In this document: one piece after another, positions 36,901-47,618 of the stretch
Position numbering within the stretch: position 1 is the stretch's first letter
How the letters are laid out: every line of letters begins with the position of its first letter
Assembly: GCA_001792895.1 (NCBI GenBank)
Contig: MARA01000006.1
Coordinates: 2,232,001-2,296,000 of the forward strand
Reading direction: 5' to 3'
DNA: 64,000 nt
Origin: Lentinus brumalis
Taxonomy: Eukaryota > Basidiomycota > Agaricomycetes > Polyporales > Polyporaceae
The notes under the pieces: generated by a model
The model's input: only the letters and a program-made list of their open reading frames with translations
The model's database searches: none
What the model was told of the DNA's origin: nothing
Translations under genes and position numbers: made by a program

Positions 36901-39489
36901 GCGCGGTCGACAGCGAACCCGCTCGGCCTGCGAAGCGCGCACGCACCGCTGAGACGACGCGTGCCCCGACGCCTCCGAGTCCCATCGAACAGGAGGATGT
37001 AAAACCGAAGCTCTTCAGCGATACGGAAGCTCAGGTCCTCCGCCCGGCGATGCGGGCGCGTAGGACGTACCACGCGCGGAAAGGTCGCACCTCGTCTCCT
37101 GTGACAGGCTCGGATGTTGGCTCGAAGGCGCTTTTCGTCGACTATGATGCTCTGCCTAGTCCTCCTCGCGCTACTGCTGCTGCTGCTGCGTCATCTTCTG
37201 TGAGGTCGACTCCACCTAGGCAGGCGAAGACGAAGGCTGCGGAGGCTAGGGCTTCGGAGGCCAAGACCGCGGAGACGGAGGCGGATCGGGGTGCGAAGAG
37301 AGCGAGAGGGGGCAAGGCCGACGCTTCGGAAACGGTGGGCAAGGGAGTGAAGGCCGAGAAGTCGGACAAGGTAGTGAAGGCGGAGAAGGTGGCCAAGCCC
37401 AAGACAGAGAAGACGACGAAGCCAGAGAAACCCATCAAACCTGAGAAGTCGGTGAAGACTGAGAAAGCGAAGAAGTCGACCACCAAATCGAAAGTGGTGG
37501 AGAAGACGAGTGAGACCGAGAACTCGGCATCACGAGTCCTCGAGCTGGACGAACCTGCGGCGTGTGCGCCTCCTCCTCGTGGTCCACCTCGACCGCGCCG
37601 ACTTGGTGCCAGTACGATCAAGGACAAGGCGAAGGAGAACGCGAAGCAGGTCGAGACCAACCCGGAGTCCCCTAGTCGTCCCGTTCGGGCATCTGCTCGC
37701 GCTGCTGCCGCCGCCGCCGAGAAACGTCGTGCGCAAGAAGATGGACAGCGGGACGTCACAAACGATATTGCGGACTGTATCGATGCTGCAGCGGACCCGG
37801 CTGAGGCTGCTTCGCTGGATGATGTGGCGGAAGAGCCTGTGAGTCGTACCACATACTGGTCTGGCTTCGGCTCACGACCACTACTCAGCCATTATTCGGC
37901 GCTTGGCAACCGGAGTCGGACGATGTGGGACTCATCGAGTCGACAAAGACACCCAGAGTTATTGTATGTAATCTAGCGCACTGTCTCTCGAGCCATGACT
38001 GACGATCATACAGGCTTGCGCCAAGGAGACGAAGGGTACACACAGTGCGACGAAGAAGTCAAGCAAGACTCCGTGGGACACTCTTGCTGAGCAGACCGTT
38101 CTCGACGACAGAATCACTGCCAAAATCCCTCTCCTGCCTGTCGCTGACGTTTCTGGCACGACGATCGCAGATGACGCTTCTGTCGAGACTAGCCCTGGAT
38201 CTTTCGCAGACGTGACGTTGGTGCAGCCTCCGTCTCCGATCATCCTTCCCAAGAAGGTCGTATACACCAGTACGCCTAAATCTGCGGTACAAACCACAAC
38301 ATCCACCAAGCAAAGTATGGTTGAGGTATGTCTCTACGCCGCGCCTGACTTTACGTCATCGAGTATCTCTCTGCGATCCAAGTCTGGCATTGACGTGCGA
38401 GATCAGTCTCTGCCTTTGCGTCCAGTTGTGAGTAGTCTGGGTATCCCTCGCCCAATTTCAGCACATCGCTCACGTCCTACCTGTAGCTCAGCAAGCCTTC
38501 TCCAATCACCATCAAATGCGAGGTAGAGACTATAGACCTTACCATGGACTCCCCTCCCAAAGCTCCAAGACGTCCAAAGATCGAAGGCCCACGGAGGCGG
38601 TCTCCCCGACTCGCGAATCCACCCGCGCCGCCACCGGTTGTAGACAACACGGACGTCGAGGAAGGGATCGCGGAGTCCGATGTGGTCCCTGTGCAACAGT
38701 ACTTGCCTGAGCCGCCACCGAGGCCTGTGGTCCGCCCAACCGTCCGATTCGTCTCGGAATCTTTGCAGTCGACCAACGAGGCAGGCGAGGGCTGGAACGA
38801 CCATGTCCAGCGTCCTCCATTGCCACAGGTCACGAAGCCGAGTGAGCCTATTGCACAGCGGCCTCTGTGACTATTGCTAACTCCTCTACAGGTCTCCCCT
38901 TCTCTAAAAAGCAGGCTGCCCGTCGCAAGCAGGAGATGGAGGAGGCTGCCGCTGAGGAGGATCGTGCGGCTCCCGCCTCCGTTTACAGCAGCGATCCATG
39001 CGTTCAGCGCATCGTCGAAGTCCTCTTTGATTTGAATGAGGTCTGCTCCTGTTTGTTTGGCGGCTGCAAGGTATCATGTTGACTTTCCATTCTCATCGCT
39101 ATTCAGGTCCTGGTGCAGAGCGTGGTCAACAAATTTGAAGGCTTGCGCGAAGAGGTCCGTGTAGGGCGCGACGAACTCTTGCGCCGCGCGGCGGATGATC
39201 TGCACGCGATGCGTGCCGAGAGGTGCGTCTGGAATCTGTACTTGTCTTCTCGTCAGATTTTGAGTGACGCTTTGCGACGCCTGGCTATCGTAGCGTCGTG
39301 AACTTCAACAGACTCGTCGACCTTGAGGCTGAGTACGCCACGGTGGGCAGGAACGTCATCCACGGGACGGAAGACTGGATGAAGGTGAACCAGGAGATCT
39401 GTCGTGAGCTCTCTGCGGCGATCGAGACGCATGACCGTAGCATGCTCTCGAAGAAGATGCCGGCGACGCTCGTGTCTCTCAAGTTGTGA
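33946..39489 (+). CDS. Large coiled-coil protein; candidate meiotic chromosome-axis core protein (Red1/SYCP2-like)
   Basis: A long multi-exon gene. The start MEHPEDALKAVDAAIAKCK lies at 33946; the first joins (34000-34110) could not be fully resolved. Next comes a helical, ARM-like N-terminal region (LSAISKQLSDKLASFLRD through DWEETCLKIVDAFAKGN). A compact beta-rich domain follows (LAINGLVVHDGTYPSD, YESLEIPYTSIRKFSL). Then ~900 residues are disordered and Lys/Ala/Pro-rich (TEKTTKPEKPIKPEKSVK). The C-terminal coiled coil (VQRIVEVLFDLNEV, FEGLREEVRVGRDELLRRA) ends MPATLVSLKL at 39489. Known axis cores (Red1, SYCP2, ASY3) share this order of parts; I infer the match from architecture, not sequence identity. 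It could instead be two adjacent genes, with a break near 35600-35740. Confidence 0.6.
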
Positions 39490-39799
39490 TATCGGGACTG
39501 GTGTGTGTATTTTTCTGCGTTCATTTTTCGATGTTGCTGTCTCCACTTGCCGTTCTTCTTGTTGTGGACACCTAGGGCGTTCGGAATCGCTATGTTTGCC
39601 TGCTGTCGTCCTTACCGTAGCTGTCCTCAATGTGTATCGTGTCTCCGGCATCGAACTCAACGCGCTGTGATAGAGATATTGTGATGAGTACAATCCTTAG
39701 ATGTGGTATGGTGGTATAGGTGCTAGTGCTATAGCCTATGTCACTGTCCAGGACAGTCCACAGTCCATGTATGCATTGTCCGATGTCAGGACTAGTGTC

Positions 39800-41651
39800 T
39801 CACCAGTCCGCAAAGCCGACGATCTTGCCCTCCCAAGCCCACCAGATCTCCTCGTCACCCTCGTCCTCCTCGCTCTCGCCCGGGCCTGCTTCCTCGCCCT
39901 CCGCCACGCTCCTTGTGGGCTTGTTGGCGAATGCGGACCCACCACGGCACCCGATCCACGCGCCTTCCGTGCGAACGCCCCTGCTCTTCGCCTTCTTCGC
40001 ACCCGCAGGGGCGGGAACGGCGCCCGCGTCTTCGAGGAACGCATCGAGCACGCCGTCAAGCGAGCGCGTGAGGTTCTGGCGTGCCGCCCAGGCAGGGTGG
40101 ACGAAGCGCCGCGGAGCACGGAGGTAGATGTGCGTCTGCGTGGGGGCTGCAGGTGCGTTCAGAGTCAGTCAGCTCGACACAGGGCACCGGATGGGAGACG
40201 TACCGAGCTCGGTGGCCATTTCTCCCTCGCCGTCGGCCCAGGCGTTTATGAGCGTGCGGGAAAGCAGCCGCTCCGCTGCGCGCAGGGCTTGCTGCTCCTC
40301 GGCATGGGACACTTGGGTGGTCTGAGCGCCCTTGGGAGAGGCACTAGGTCGGGCCTGTGGTGATTGCGTTTGCAACAGTGGTGGTCGGGGTGGTGCGGAG
40401 ACGGACAATGGTTCCGGGGCCCGGATCGTGGCAGCAGCGCTGGGCAAAGGATGGCAGAAGGTGAATGCTTGCTGGGCAGGCAGAGACCTCGGCAACAACA
40501 CCGGAGTGGAAGGGATAGACTCTGGAGAGGGTGCCCGGGAACGCGCCAAGGGTGACTCGGGGGAGGGCGAGCGCGATGATGGCGGTCCCGACTCGGAGTC
40601 GCTCTCTTCGTCTTCGACTGTGTCTTCATCTCCGCTGATGCTATTCTCTGCCTCTGAGCCGTCTTCATCGCTGTCCGTCTCACTCTCATCGGACTCTGCG
40701 TCGCTGTCGCTATCCTCTTCATCGCTGTCCTCATCTTCGGACTTGGTGGAATTCTCCTTCGACTGCGACGCCGGATCATCCGCCCGAGCGCCCCACACCT
40801 TCACCTCCAAGCCGTCAATGGTGAGCAGGATCCGCGCGCGAGCGGCCCCGACGCTCGTCCCAAGGACGAACATCAAGTGCGCCGTGCCGCGGCGTCCTTC
40901 CTTCACGCTGGTGACGTGGCGTAGCTCACCTTCGGGGTCCTCGTTCTCATCAGTGGTGCGCGAGAAGCTCGGAGATTGAGTGTAGGCGGACTTGCAGCGC
41001 GCATGCGCAGTGGACAGCGCGACGAAGGTGGTTTGGAGGTGCGACGCGAGCGTGTCGAGGTTCGCGAGGAGCTCCTCGCGCTTCTTGGCGACTTTTGGGT
41101 TAGACTTGCCGCCCGGCATGCGGGAGAGTTGCGCGACCGGACTGTGTATAGGTGAGGAGCTGTCGCGCACATATATAAAGTTGGACGTACAAGGGTACTT
41201 GGTTCTTGAGGAAGAGCGTATGGTTAAGCAGCGAGAGTGAGAGCGCCGCAGCCATGGTATGGGATACTGAGGGAGTCTCGAGAACCACGGTGGGCACCTT
41301 CAGCTTGGCCAAGAATCCTGTCCGCTCCGGATGTTGCTGGCCAGCATCCTCGTTGTAGACTTGGAACGACTTGGATGGTTGCGGTGCGACTGCCTTGGTC
41401 GCTGCAGGTGATGACGCCGGTGCCGCAGCCATGGTATGGGATACGGAGGTAGTCTCGAGAACAGCGGGCACCTTCAGCTTTAGCAAAAAGCCTGTCTGCT
41501 CCGGATGTTGCTGGTCAGCATTCTCGTGGTAGACTTGGAAAGACTTGGGTGGTTGCGGTGCGACTGCCTTGGTGAAAGCAGGTGGTGATGCCGGTGGTTC
41601 GTCTGGCGGTGTTCGCGCCTGTGGCGGAGATGTGGTAGGCTTCAGAACCAT
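39800..41651 (-). CDS. p31comet (MAD2L1BP)-like protein with duplicated N-terminal segment
   Basis: Three exons (41651-41191, 41141-40204, 40146-39800) give 581 aa in phase. Two near-identical ~58-residue units at the N-terminus each contain an ABBA-like FQVY(N/H)E motif and end VSHTMAAA. The folded part then begins (LSLSLLNHTLFLKNQV, then PVAQLSRM). This resembles the helix before IPLPY-type segments in p31comet, which partners MAD2 and TRIP13 to dismantle the mitotic checkpoint complex. A strand block (HLMFVLGTSVGAARARILL, then LEVKVWGARADD) and a long acidic Ser/Asp stretch follow. The protein ends IVGFADW. A start at the inner ATG (41255) would drop both units. The family call rests on pattern resemblance only. 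Confidence 0.55.
41245..41598. repeat. Two-copy tandem duplication, period 177 bp
   Basis: Copy 1 (41245-41421) and copy 2 (41422-~41598) both start GCCGCAGCCATGGTATGGGA and align along their length with scattered substitutions. Their one clear length difference is a single codon, so the frame is kept. Each encodes one FQVY-type motif of the p31comet-like gene. Confidence 0.85.
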
Positions 41652-42720
41652 CGCGCGAAAGGTGGTCGTCGATGCCGAGCAGAGCAAGGACTGGTCGGAC
41701 GAGCTGGAGAGCGGAGTGGTTCAAACAGAGTTGTAACAGTTCAAGCGTTGCCCGCACGCGCCTTAGAACGCGTATGGTCACATGATCTACTTCAGGGCAG
41801 GCATGCTCGCGTACCCGCATAAAAGCGCAAATCTTCATCCCGGGATTCCCGCTCGCTCCGTGGACTTGACCACCATCTTCAATGCATTCATCTCTCGTCT
41901 CCTCTATGTCCGACCATCCTGCTCGACATCCTAGCAGCTTCGGCTTTCGAAAACACCCCCACTCGCTCATGCCTAGGGACATGGCTTTTCCGTGCCTTCG
42001 TCACCTTTACTTGTGATGTGGAAGATTAACGGCACCCTCTCCACGCTTGGACGTTCGGACTTCCGTGTCGTACCCCGTGGACGACTGAGCACTAAGAAGG
42101 GCGCACATCTCGTCATGGCTGGGCGAATTCCTACGGATGGGCAGGTTTTTAGGCGTGACGTCTGGGTACGTCGTGCTCAATTTGTCACCGTGCAGTGAGT
42201 GAAGCCATTGTCTATACCTATCGTAGTCGCTGTGTAGTCTCTACTATCCAATTTGTGCAATATGATCGTCGCCCCGGCCTGGTTGTGTTGTACAAGTCAG
42301 TTCGCGCTCAGTGTAAGGTCAGTATCTGTCGACGCGCTCAGTATGTCACAGCGTCGCGCGCCGCCAGTCAGGCTTTGCGCTCGTACTGGTCTCAGCGGTG
42401 ACGCGCAGGAGCGTGAAGAAAGGGAAAGGTGCGCCTGTCAACACTTCCTCGAGGCTCTGGCTCGCAACGCCAACTAGTACTTGTCCTTCCCGCCATCTCC
42501 TCGAGACTCACCGTGAGTAGAGCTTTTTGAGAATATTTGGGGGAGATCTAGCTCTTGTACTTACCCCGCTCTTACATAGCACAGGTGCGGCATCGGGTCC
42601 GCGGTGGCAGGTGAGTACTCTTTCTCAGCCAACGGCGCCGAAATCTAAGGGCTCTGCGCGCATTGCCAGGACGGCAACACGGCGGTCGTACATCGGAGGA
42701 CGAGGTCCCCGCAAATCAAG
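41652..42720. other. No confident gene
   Basis: A 1.07-kb stretch upstream of the p31comet-like gene. Plus-strand fragments at 42530-42724 (ending RSYIGGRGPRKSS) have plausible acceptor sites but no complete exon set or ATG-led frame. Confidence 0.35.
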
Positions 42721-43094
42721 CTAGCTGGGCGCGTCCACGAACGTGAATGCGCTTCCGTTCACGGCGAGGAACGATGTGAGGTCGCGATACGCGTTCACGC
42801 GCTCGAAGAACTCAAACCCACCCTAGCAGTCCCACCAGCGGCGATATCGCTTGTATATTGAAAGAAGTGCGCCCCCGCAATTGGAGACTTACGCGCAGCT
42901 TGATATGATATGCGCGACGCGGGTCCAATTGGTCTGTACGGGTGGTGACGCGCCCTGACGCGCCTGAAAAGCAGCGTGAAGAAGGCCGACGATGCACCCC
43001 TCCAGAGAAAGCCCAAAATAACGCGATAAGCCGAGGACATCGGTTGCATACAGCCCCGGTGGACATCACCATCGTCGATGATGCCGGCCCACAT
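42721..43094 (-). CDS. Small hypothetical protein (89 aa)
   Basis: Three exons (43094-42998, 42963-42893, 42822-42721) join in phase with GTGCAT, GTAAGT and TAG/CAG sites. The product starts MWAGIIDDGDVHRG and ends GSAFTFVDAPS. The last part (RRAYHIKLRGGFEFFERVN, then YRDLTSFLAVNG) reads like a small beta-rich domain. I do not recognise a family. It lies head to head with the carboxypeptidase gene, 167 bp away. The true start could be further upstream, so the N-terminus is weak. Confidence 0.4.
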
Positions 43095-43261
43095 GGCGAC
43101 CCTGCCTTCCGACGCCTTCCAGCGTCCCGTCGTCCCGGATGAGCTTCTCGTCCTGATCTCCCCATGTCGTGTGCAGTATATAAGCCAGGCAGCTCCGTGG
43201 AGCATCCCCGCCTCCCCCGGACGCCTCCTTCTCTGAACCGCCTACCAACACTCGCGTCGCG

Positions 43262-45577
43262 ATGTTTGGCACGGTCGTGCGCACCCTCCTCCCACTCCTG
43301 GCCGCCGTTGCGGTGGGTGCGCGGATGGTGTCCAAAGCAGAGATGCACGCAAAGCAAGCCGAGGCTGCCGCACGCATACGCGCCAACATGCCCCGCTCTG
43401 CTGCCGCCGGTACCGGAGTGAAGAACATCACATTCTCCAACCCTCGTGCCTCAGGTATCTGAGTTTCTTCCTATACGAGTTGCATGTGGTGGACTCACTG
43501 CATGCGCCTCATCTTCAGAGTTCTTCGTCGACGGAACAACCATCCCCGACGTTGATTGGGACATCGGGCCCAGCTGGTCCGGACTTCTCCCTATCAGCAG
43601 CGACCCCAACGAGACCCGGAAGGTGCGTTTATCTCCTTACATTGTCGCATGCGGACTGCGCCGAGAGGGGAAGCTGACTGCCCACGCCCACTCAAATGCC
43701 ACCGCGTTTCGTATGGCGCCCGGCATCCCCAGCTCTTCTTCTGGTTCTTCCCACCGGGTCCGCAAGGCAGCCTAGACGACCTCATCTTCTGGTACGTCAC
43801 CATGTCCGCTGCGGCTGCGCGGCGCGTCGTTGCCCGGCATTGCAATGGTCAGCTGACGAGGCATATCTTACAGGACCAACGGTGGCCCTGGGTGCTCCTC
43901 TCTCGAGGGTCTTCTCCAGGAGAACGGGGTGGGTGGGGTGATCAGTCCCCGGCGTGCTCAGACGCTGACGCGGTTTTCTTGCACACAGCCCTTCCAGTGG
44001 TCTTACGGCCAAGCCCACCCGACGCAGAATGAGTTCAGCTGGACGAACCTGTCGAGCATCATCTATCTTGAACAACCCGTTGGCACCGGTTTCTCTCAGG
44101 GCCGTCCGAACGCGACGGTGCGTGGCTGCCGGCTTCAATGTCGGTACTGCCCACCTGACGAGCCCATGATGTGACACAGGACGAGAACGACGTCGCTGCG
44201 CAGATTGTGGGGTTCTTGCAGCAGTTCCTTGATGTCTTCTCCGAGCTCCAGGGCAAGAAGCTGCACCTGTCAGGCGAGAGTGTACGTGCTCTATCTCCAC
44301 GTTTTAGTATCGAGTTAGTGCTTACCTCATGAACGACACTCCAGTACGCGGGGATGTACGTGCCGTGTAAGTTCAGTCACTGCTCGCGTTGTGATTGGTG
44401 CACGGCTGACAGGTGGTTGTTCCCGCAGACCTCGCGAACTACATCTACGAACACCCCGGAGCCCTGAACCTGAACCTTACTGGCTTCTTCGTTGCCGACC
44501 GTGCGTTTCTTCACGTCGGTACATTGAGAGTCTAATTTGACGCGCATCTCAGCTGTCCTTGGTTGGGACGTCGTCCAGGAGCAGATCCCGGCAGTCAACT
44601 TCGTCCACAAGTATGAGCACGTCTTCTCTCTGAAGTATGTCCTCGTCACCATCTCGACGTGCTGTTCTCGTCTCACTCTCACACAGCCAGACATTCATGG
44701 CCGAGCTTGATGCCGTCGCTGTCAAGTGCAACTACGCTGACTACATGGAGAAGCACCTCACCTACCCGCCCAAGGGCATCCTCCCCCTGCCCGGCAAGAG
44801 CACCGAGGCCGACCGCGGGTGCGACGTCTGGGACATGATCTTCGACGCCGCGCTCGCCGTGAACCCCGCGTTCAACATCTACCGCATCTTCGACACGTGG
44901 CCGATCCTGTGGGACGTCCTCGGCTTCCCCGGCTCGTTCTTCCAGTCGCAGTCCCCGATCTACTTCGACCGCCCCGAGGTCAAGGCGGCGATCCACGCGC
45001 CGAGCAACACTACGTGGGCCGAGTGCTCGGACGTCAACGTCTTCCCGCGCGGCGACAAGTCGCTCCCGCCCGCGTTCACGGTGCTGCCGAACGCGATCGA
45101 GAAGAGCGAGCGGGCGGTGATCGTGCATGGGCTGGCGGACTTTATCCTTATTGCGGAGGGCACGCGGATCGTGATTCAGAACATGACCTGTACGGACCTT
45201 GAGGGTTATAATTCCGGGAAGAGAGCTAACTGCGCGAGTATCGTCATGCAGGGAACGGACAGCAGGGCTTCCAGACCCCGATCAAGAACGACAGCTTCGT
45301 CGTCGACGGGATGGGCGCTCTCGGGCAGACGCACACCGAGCGCGGCTTGACTTACTTTGAGGTCGCGCTGAGTGGACACATGTACGTAGTATCTCCCTTC
45401 GCCCTGCTGACTTCTTGCTTATACATACCGATGTGTTGCTTGTAGGATCCCCCAGTTCTCGCCAAGGGTGAGTACGGATAGTGACTGAGCAGCAGTTGGA
45501 AACTGACGAGACGTTTCGCTTGGCAGGCTGCGTTCCAGATCATGGAGTACCTGATGGGCTTCAGGGAGACGCCTTAA
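43262..45577 (+). CDS. Secreted serine carboxypeptidase (peptidase family S10)
   Basis: Thirteen exons: 43262-43454, 43519-43622, 43733-43791, 43874-43928, 43989-44117, 44180-44281, 44345-44366, 44429-44500, 44553-44634, 44687-45189, 45252-45381, 45446-45467 and 45527-45577. They give 507 aa. An N-terminal signal peptide ([20 protein letters not shown]) sends it to the secretory path or vacuole. S10 motifs present are [13 protein letters not shown] (oxyanion region), [10 protein letters not shown], the nucleophile serine in LSGESYAGMY, the catalytic Asp in HGLADFILI and the catalytic His in LSGHMIPQF. The enzyme removes C-terminal residues from peptides at acid pH. Several NxS/T sites suggest N-glycosylation. 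The serine codon's motif is split by an intron between GES and YAG. Confidence 0.95.
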
Positions 45578-46400
45578 GGGCTGCGGTAGCATGCTTGTAG
45601 CGGGTAAGGAGGAATGAAAGGATGTTGCACTTGTTCAGGGCAGTCGAGTCTGAAGCCACTCAAGTTAACTCTCAAGACCGCAAGACGTATTAATCTTTGA
45701 GGCATGAAACCCATCCGCTCTCCCGATAGCGCTGGTCAACTCCTACCCGTCAACGGCCTACCAGTGCGTAATTGACGCTGCGCCGCCTCAGACTCCCAAG
45801 AGAGAGCGTAGCCAGGTTCCGTGCGTATCGTAATCGATTGTGCCTCAGTGAGGGTGAGCGCTTGCTTGCACGATATTGTTGCGCAGCCTTCATGCTCTCA
45901 CTGATTGTTCCCATTCACAGCAGCTTCATGTTCCTGGGTTGCAAAGCCATCAACTGAGAGCCCCTGTCTGTCAACTCTCAGTTACGACCGCTATGTTCTC
46001 CGGAAAGGCCGCTATGCGGTGGGGTCGATTCCATACGCCTGTCAGAACCGTGCGGCTGGTGCGCATTGTCAAGGCTGCCATGCTGCGCACGGGACCTCCG
46101 AAACCTTAACCGCGTCTCGCCGCATAGAAACTCAAACCTTACGTGACAGTTTGCTTTGGCCATGAGTGGCGAGCTTCCCCAAATACGGGAAATCGCGACC
46201 TCCGGGCACCCACCGACGTCGGCTGGCTTGCATAGGGCTCGGGGGACAATGCCTGTTCTTTCAACGCCACAGAGACGTGTTCCGGCCTCGACGCGGGTGG
46301 GTGCTCAGCGTGGAGGATAAATGGCTGCTGGACCGAGTGGCCAAAATGCCCATCCGATCTCGACCGCCTCTCCACTCCTCACCTGGTCGTCTCGGGAACG
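45578..46400. other. Intergenic region
   Basis: 3' flank of the carboxypeptidase gene and promoter of zinc-finger gene C. No supported gene. Confidence 0.4.
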
Positions 46401-47253
46401 ATGTCGGCGACAGGTTGGACGGCGCTGAGCGAATCGGAGACAGAGACTCCGTCGGGACAGTACACCCCCGACCACCCTTTCTGCCCGCACCCGGCCTATA
46501 TGTGAGTCTCCTCGATGGTTCCGTGGTCGAGGCACGCTGACTGGAAGTTGCAGTGTTATCGAGGACTCTCATGCGACCCTTTCCGACGCGGTGGTCGACG
46601 CGGAGTGGCAGCTCCTGCAAGGCGAGAGCACCCACCGGGACAACCTACAGGCGATGCACGACTTACTGCCAGACCGTAGTTTCTCGCCACCACCATCCGA
46701 GGCCAACCCACCTAGGATCTCGATCTCCAGCATGAGGTTCCCGAGCCCGTACAGCGAAGACGGGGGCTACGGCCGCGGCTCAAACAGCAGTGGTGAGGAT
46801 TCAGACTCGGACGACTCAACCTCAGGCTCCGACAGCGAGGGCTCTGCCAGTGCCAGTGGGTCTAGGTCGACTGCCTCGAGCGGCATGGGATATGGCGGGG
46901 ATGAGGAGGCGGGGGAGAACGCTCGAGGGGACTGGATCAGCCATCACGACTGGGCGCAGAGAACGCCGTGCTGGGACGGTGAAGAGATCCCCGAGTTGGA
47001 CGTGCAGTACGCGGTCCACGAGCACATCCACAACACCTTCATCGGGGACCAGAACTATCCGGTCGCCTGCAAGATGAGTGTTCTCGACGACGACGACCCT
47101 GAGGCTCGCTGCGGCGCCGTGATCAAGAAGGACAAGGGCACGCTCAAGAGGCACATCTGGGGCAAGACTCATCTCGACGCTCGCATGCACTGTGGGCGGT
47201 GCGGCGGAAGCACGCGTCTGGACAACTTCCGCCGTCACATATGCAAGGCCTAA
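46401..47253 (+). CDS. Zinc-finger-like protein, paralogue C
   Basis: Two exons (46401-46501, 46554-47253) give 266 aa, starting MSATGWTALSESETETPSG. A Ser/Asp/Gly-rich low-complexity middle precedes a C-terminal domain with ARCGAVIKKDKGTLKRHIW, GKTHLDARMHCGRCGGSTR and LDNFRRHICKA. The arrangement (Cys pair, LKRH, then MHCGRCG and a terminal His/Cys) matches paralogues A and B. The first Cys pair is spread further (CX13C) and the second cluster is shorter. Function is unknown; DNA or RNA binding is inferred. Confidence 0.7.
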
Positions 47254-47618
47254 CCTCGCAGGGCTGGCAAAGACGGGATTCAAGCCTGTGAGCGAGGAAG
47301 TTATCGTAGTTTCACTAGTGGACTGTATAGTAGTATTATCCGTTGTCGCATCCCACTTGTACTTTACTCGTTTGTAGCTTATCGATGTGGTTTCGCCCAT
47401 CCGCAATAGTCCGCAGCAACGTTTGCGGGCCACCGTCCCCACAATGCGCGGTGGCATGTGTAACCGCAACAGAAATCCAACTACAGTGTATTGTGGAAGG
47501 TCTCTACACTCCCAGAAAGTGCTACTATTGTAGATCTAAGTAATCAAACTGGTATACAAACGGGTGATACCCCGTGGAGTGTACCCGCCACACACAGAAA
47601 ATATCGCAACCCGCTAAC
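47254..47618. other. Convergent intergenic region
   Basis: 365 bp between the 3' ends of zinc-finger gene C and the DUF6534-type gene. AT-richer than its surroundings; holds both 3' UTRs. No gene seen. Confidence 0.45.
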
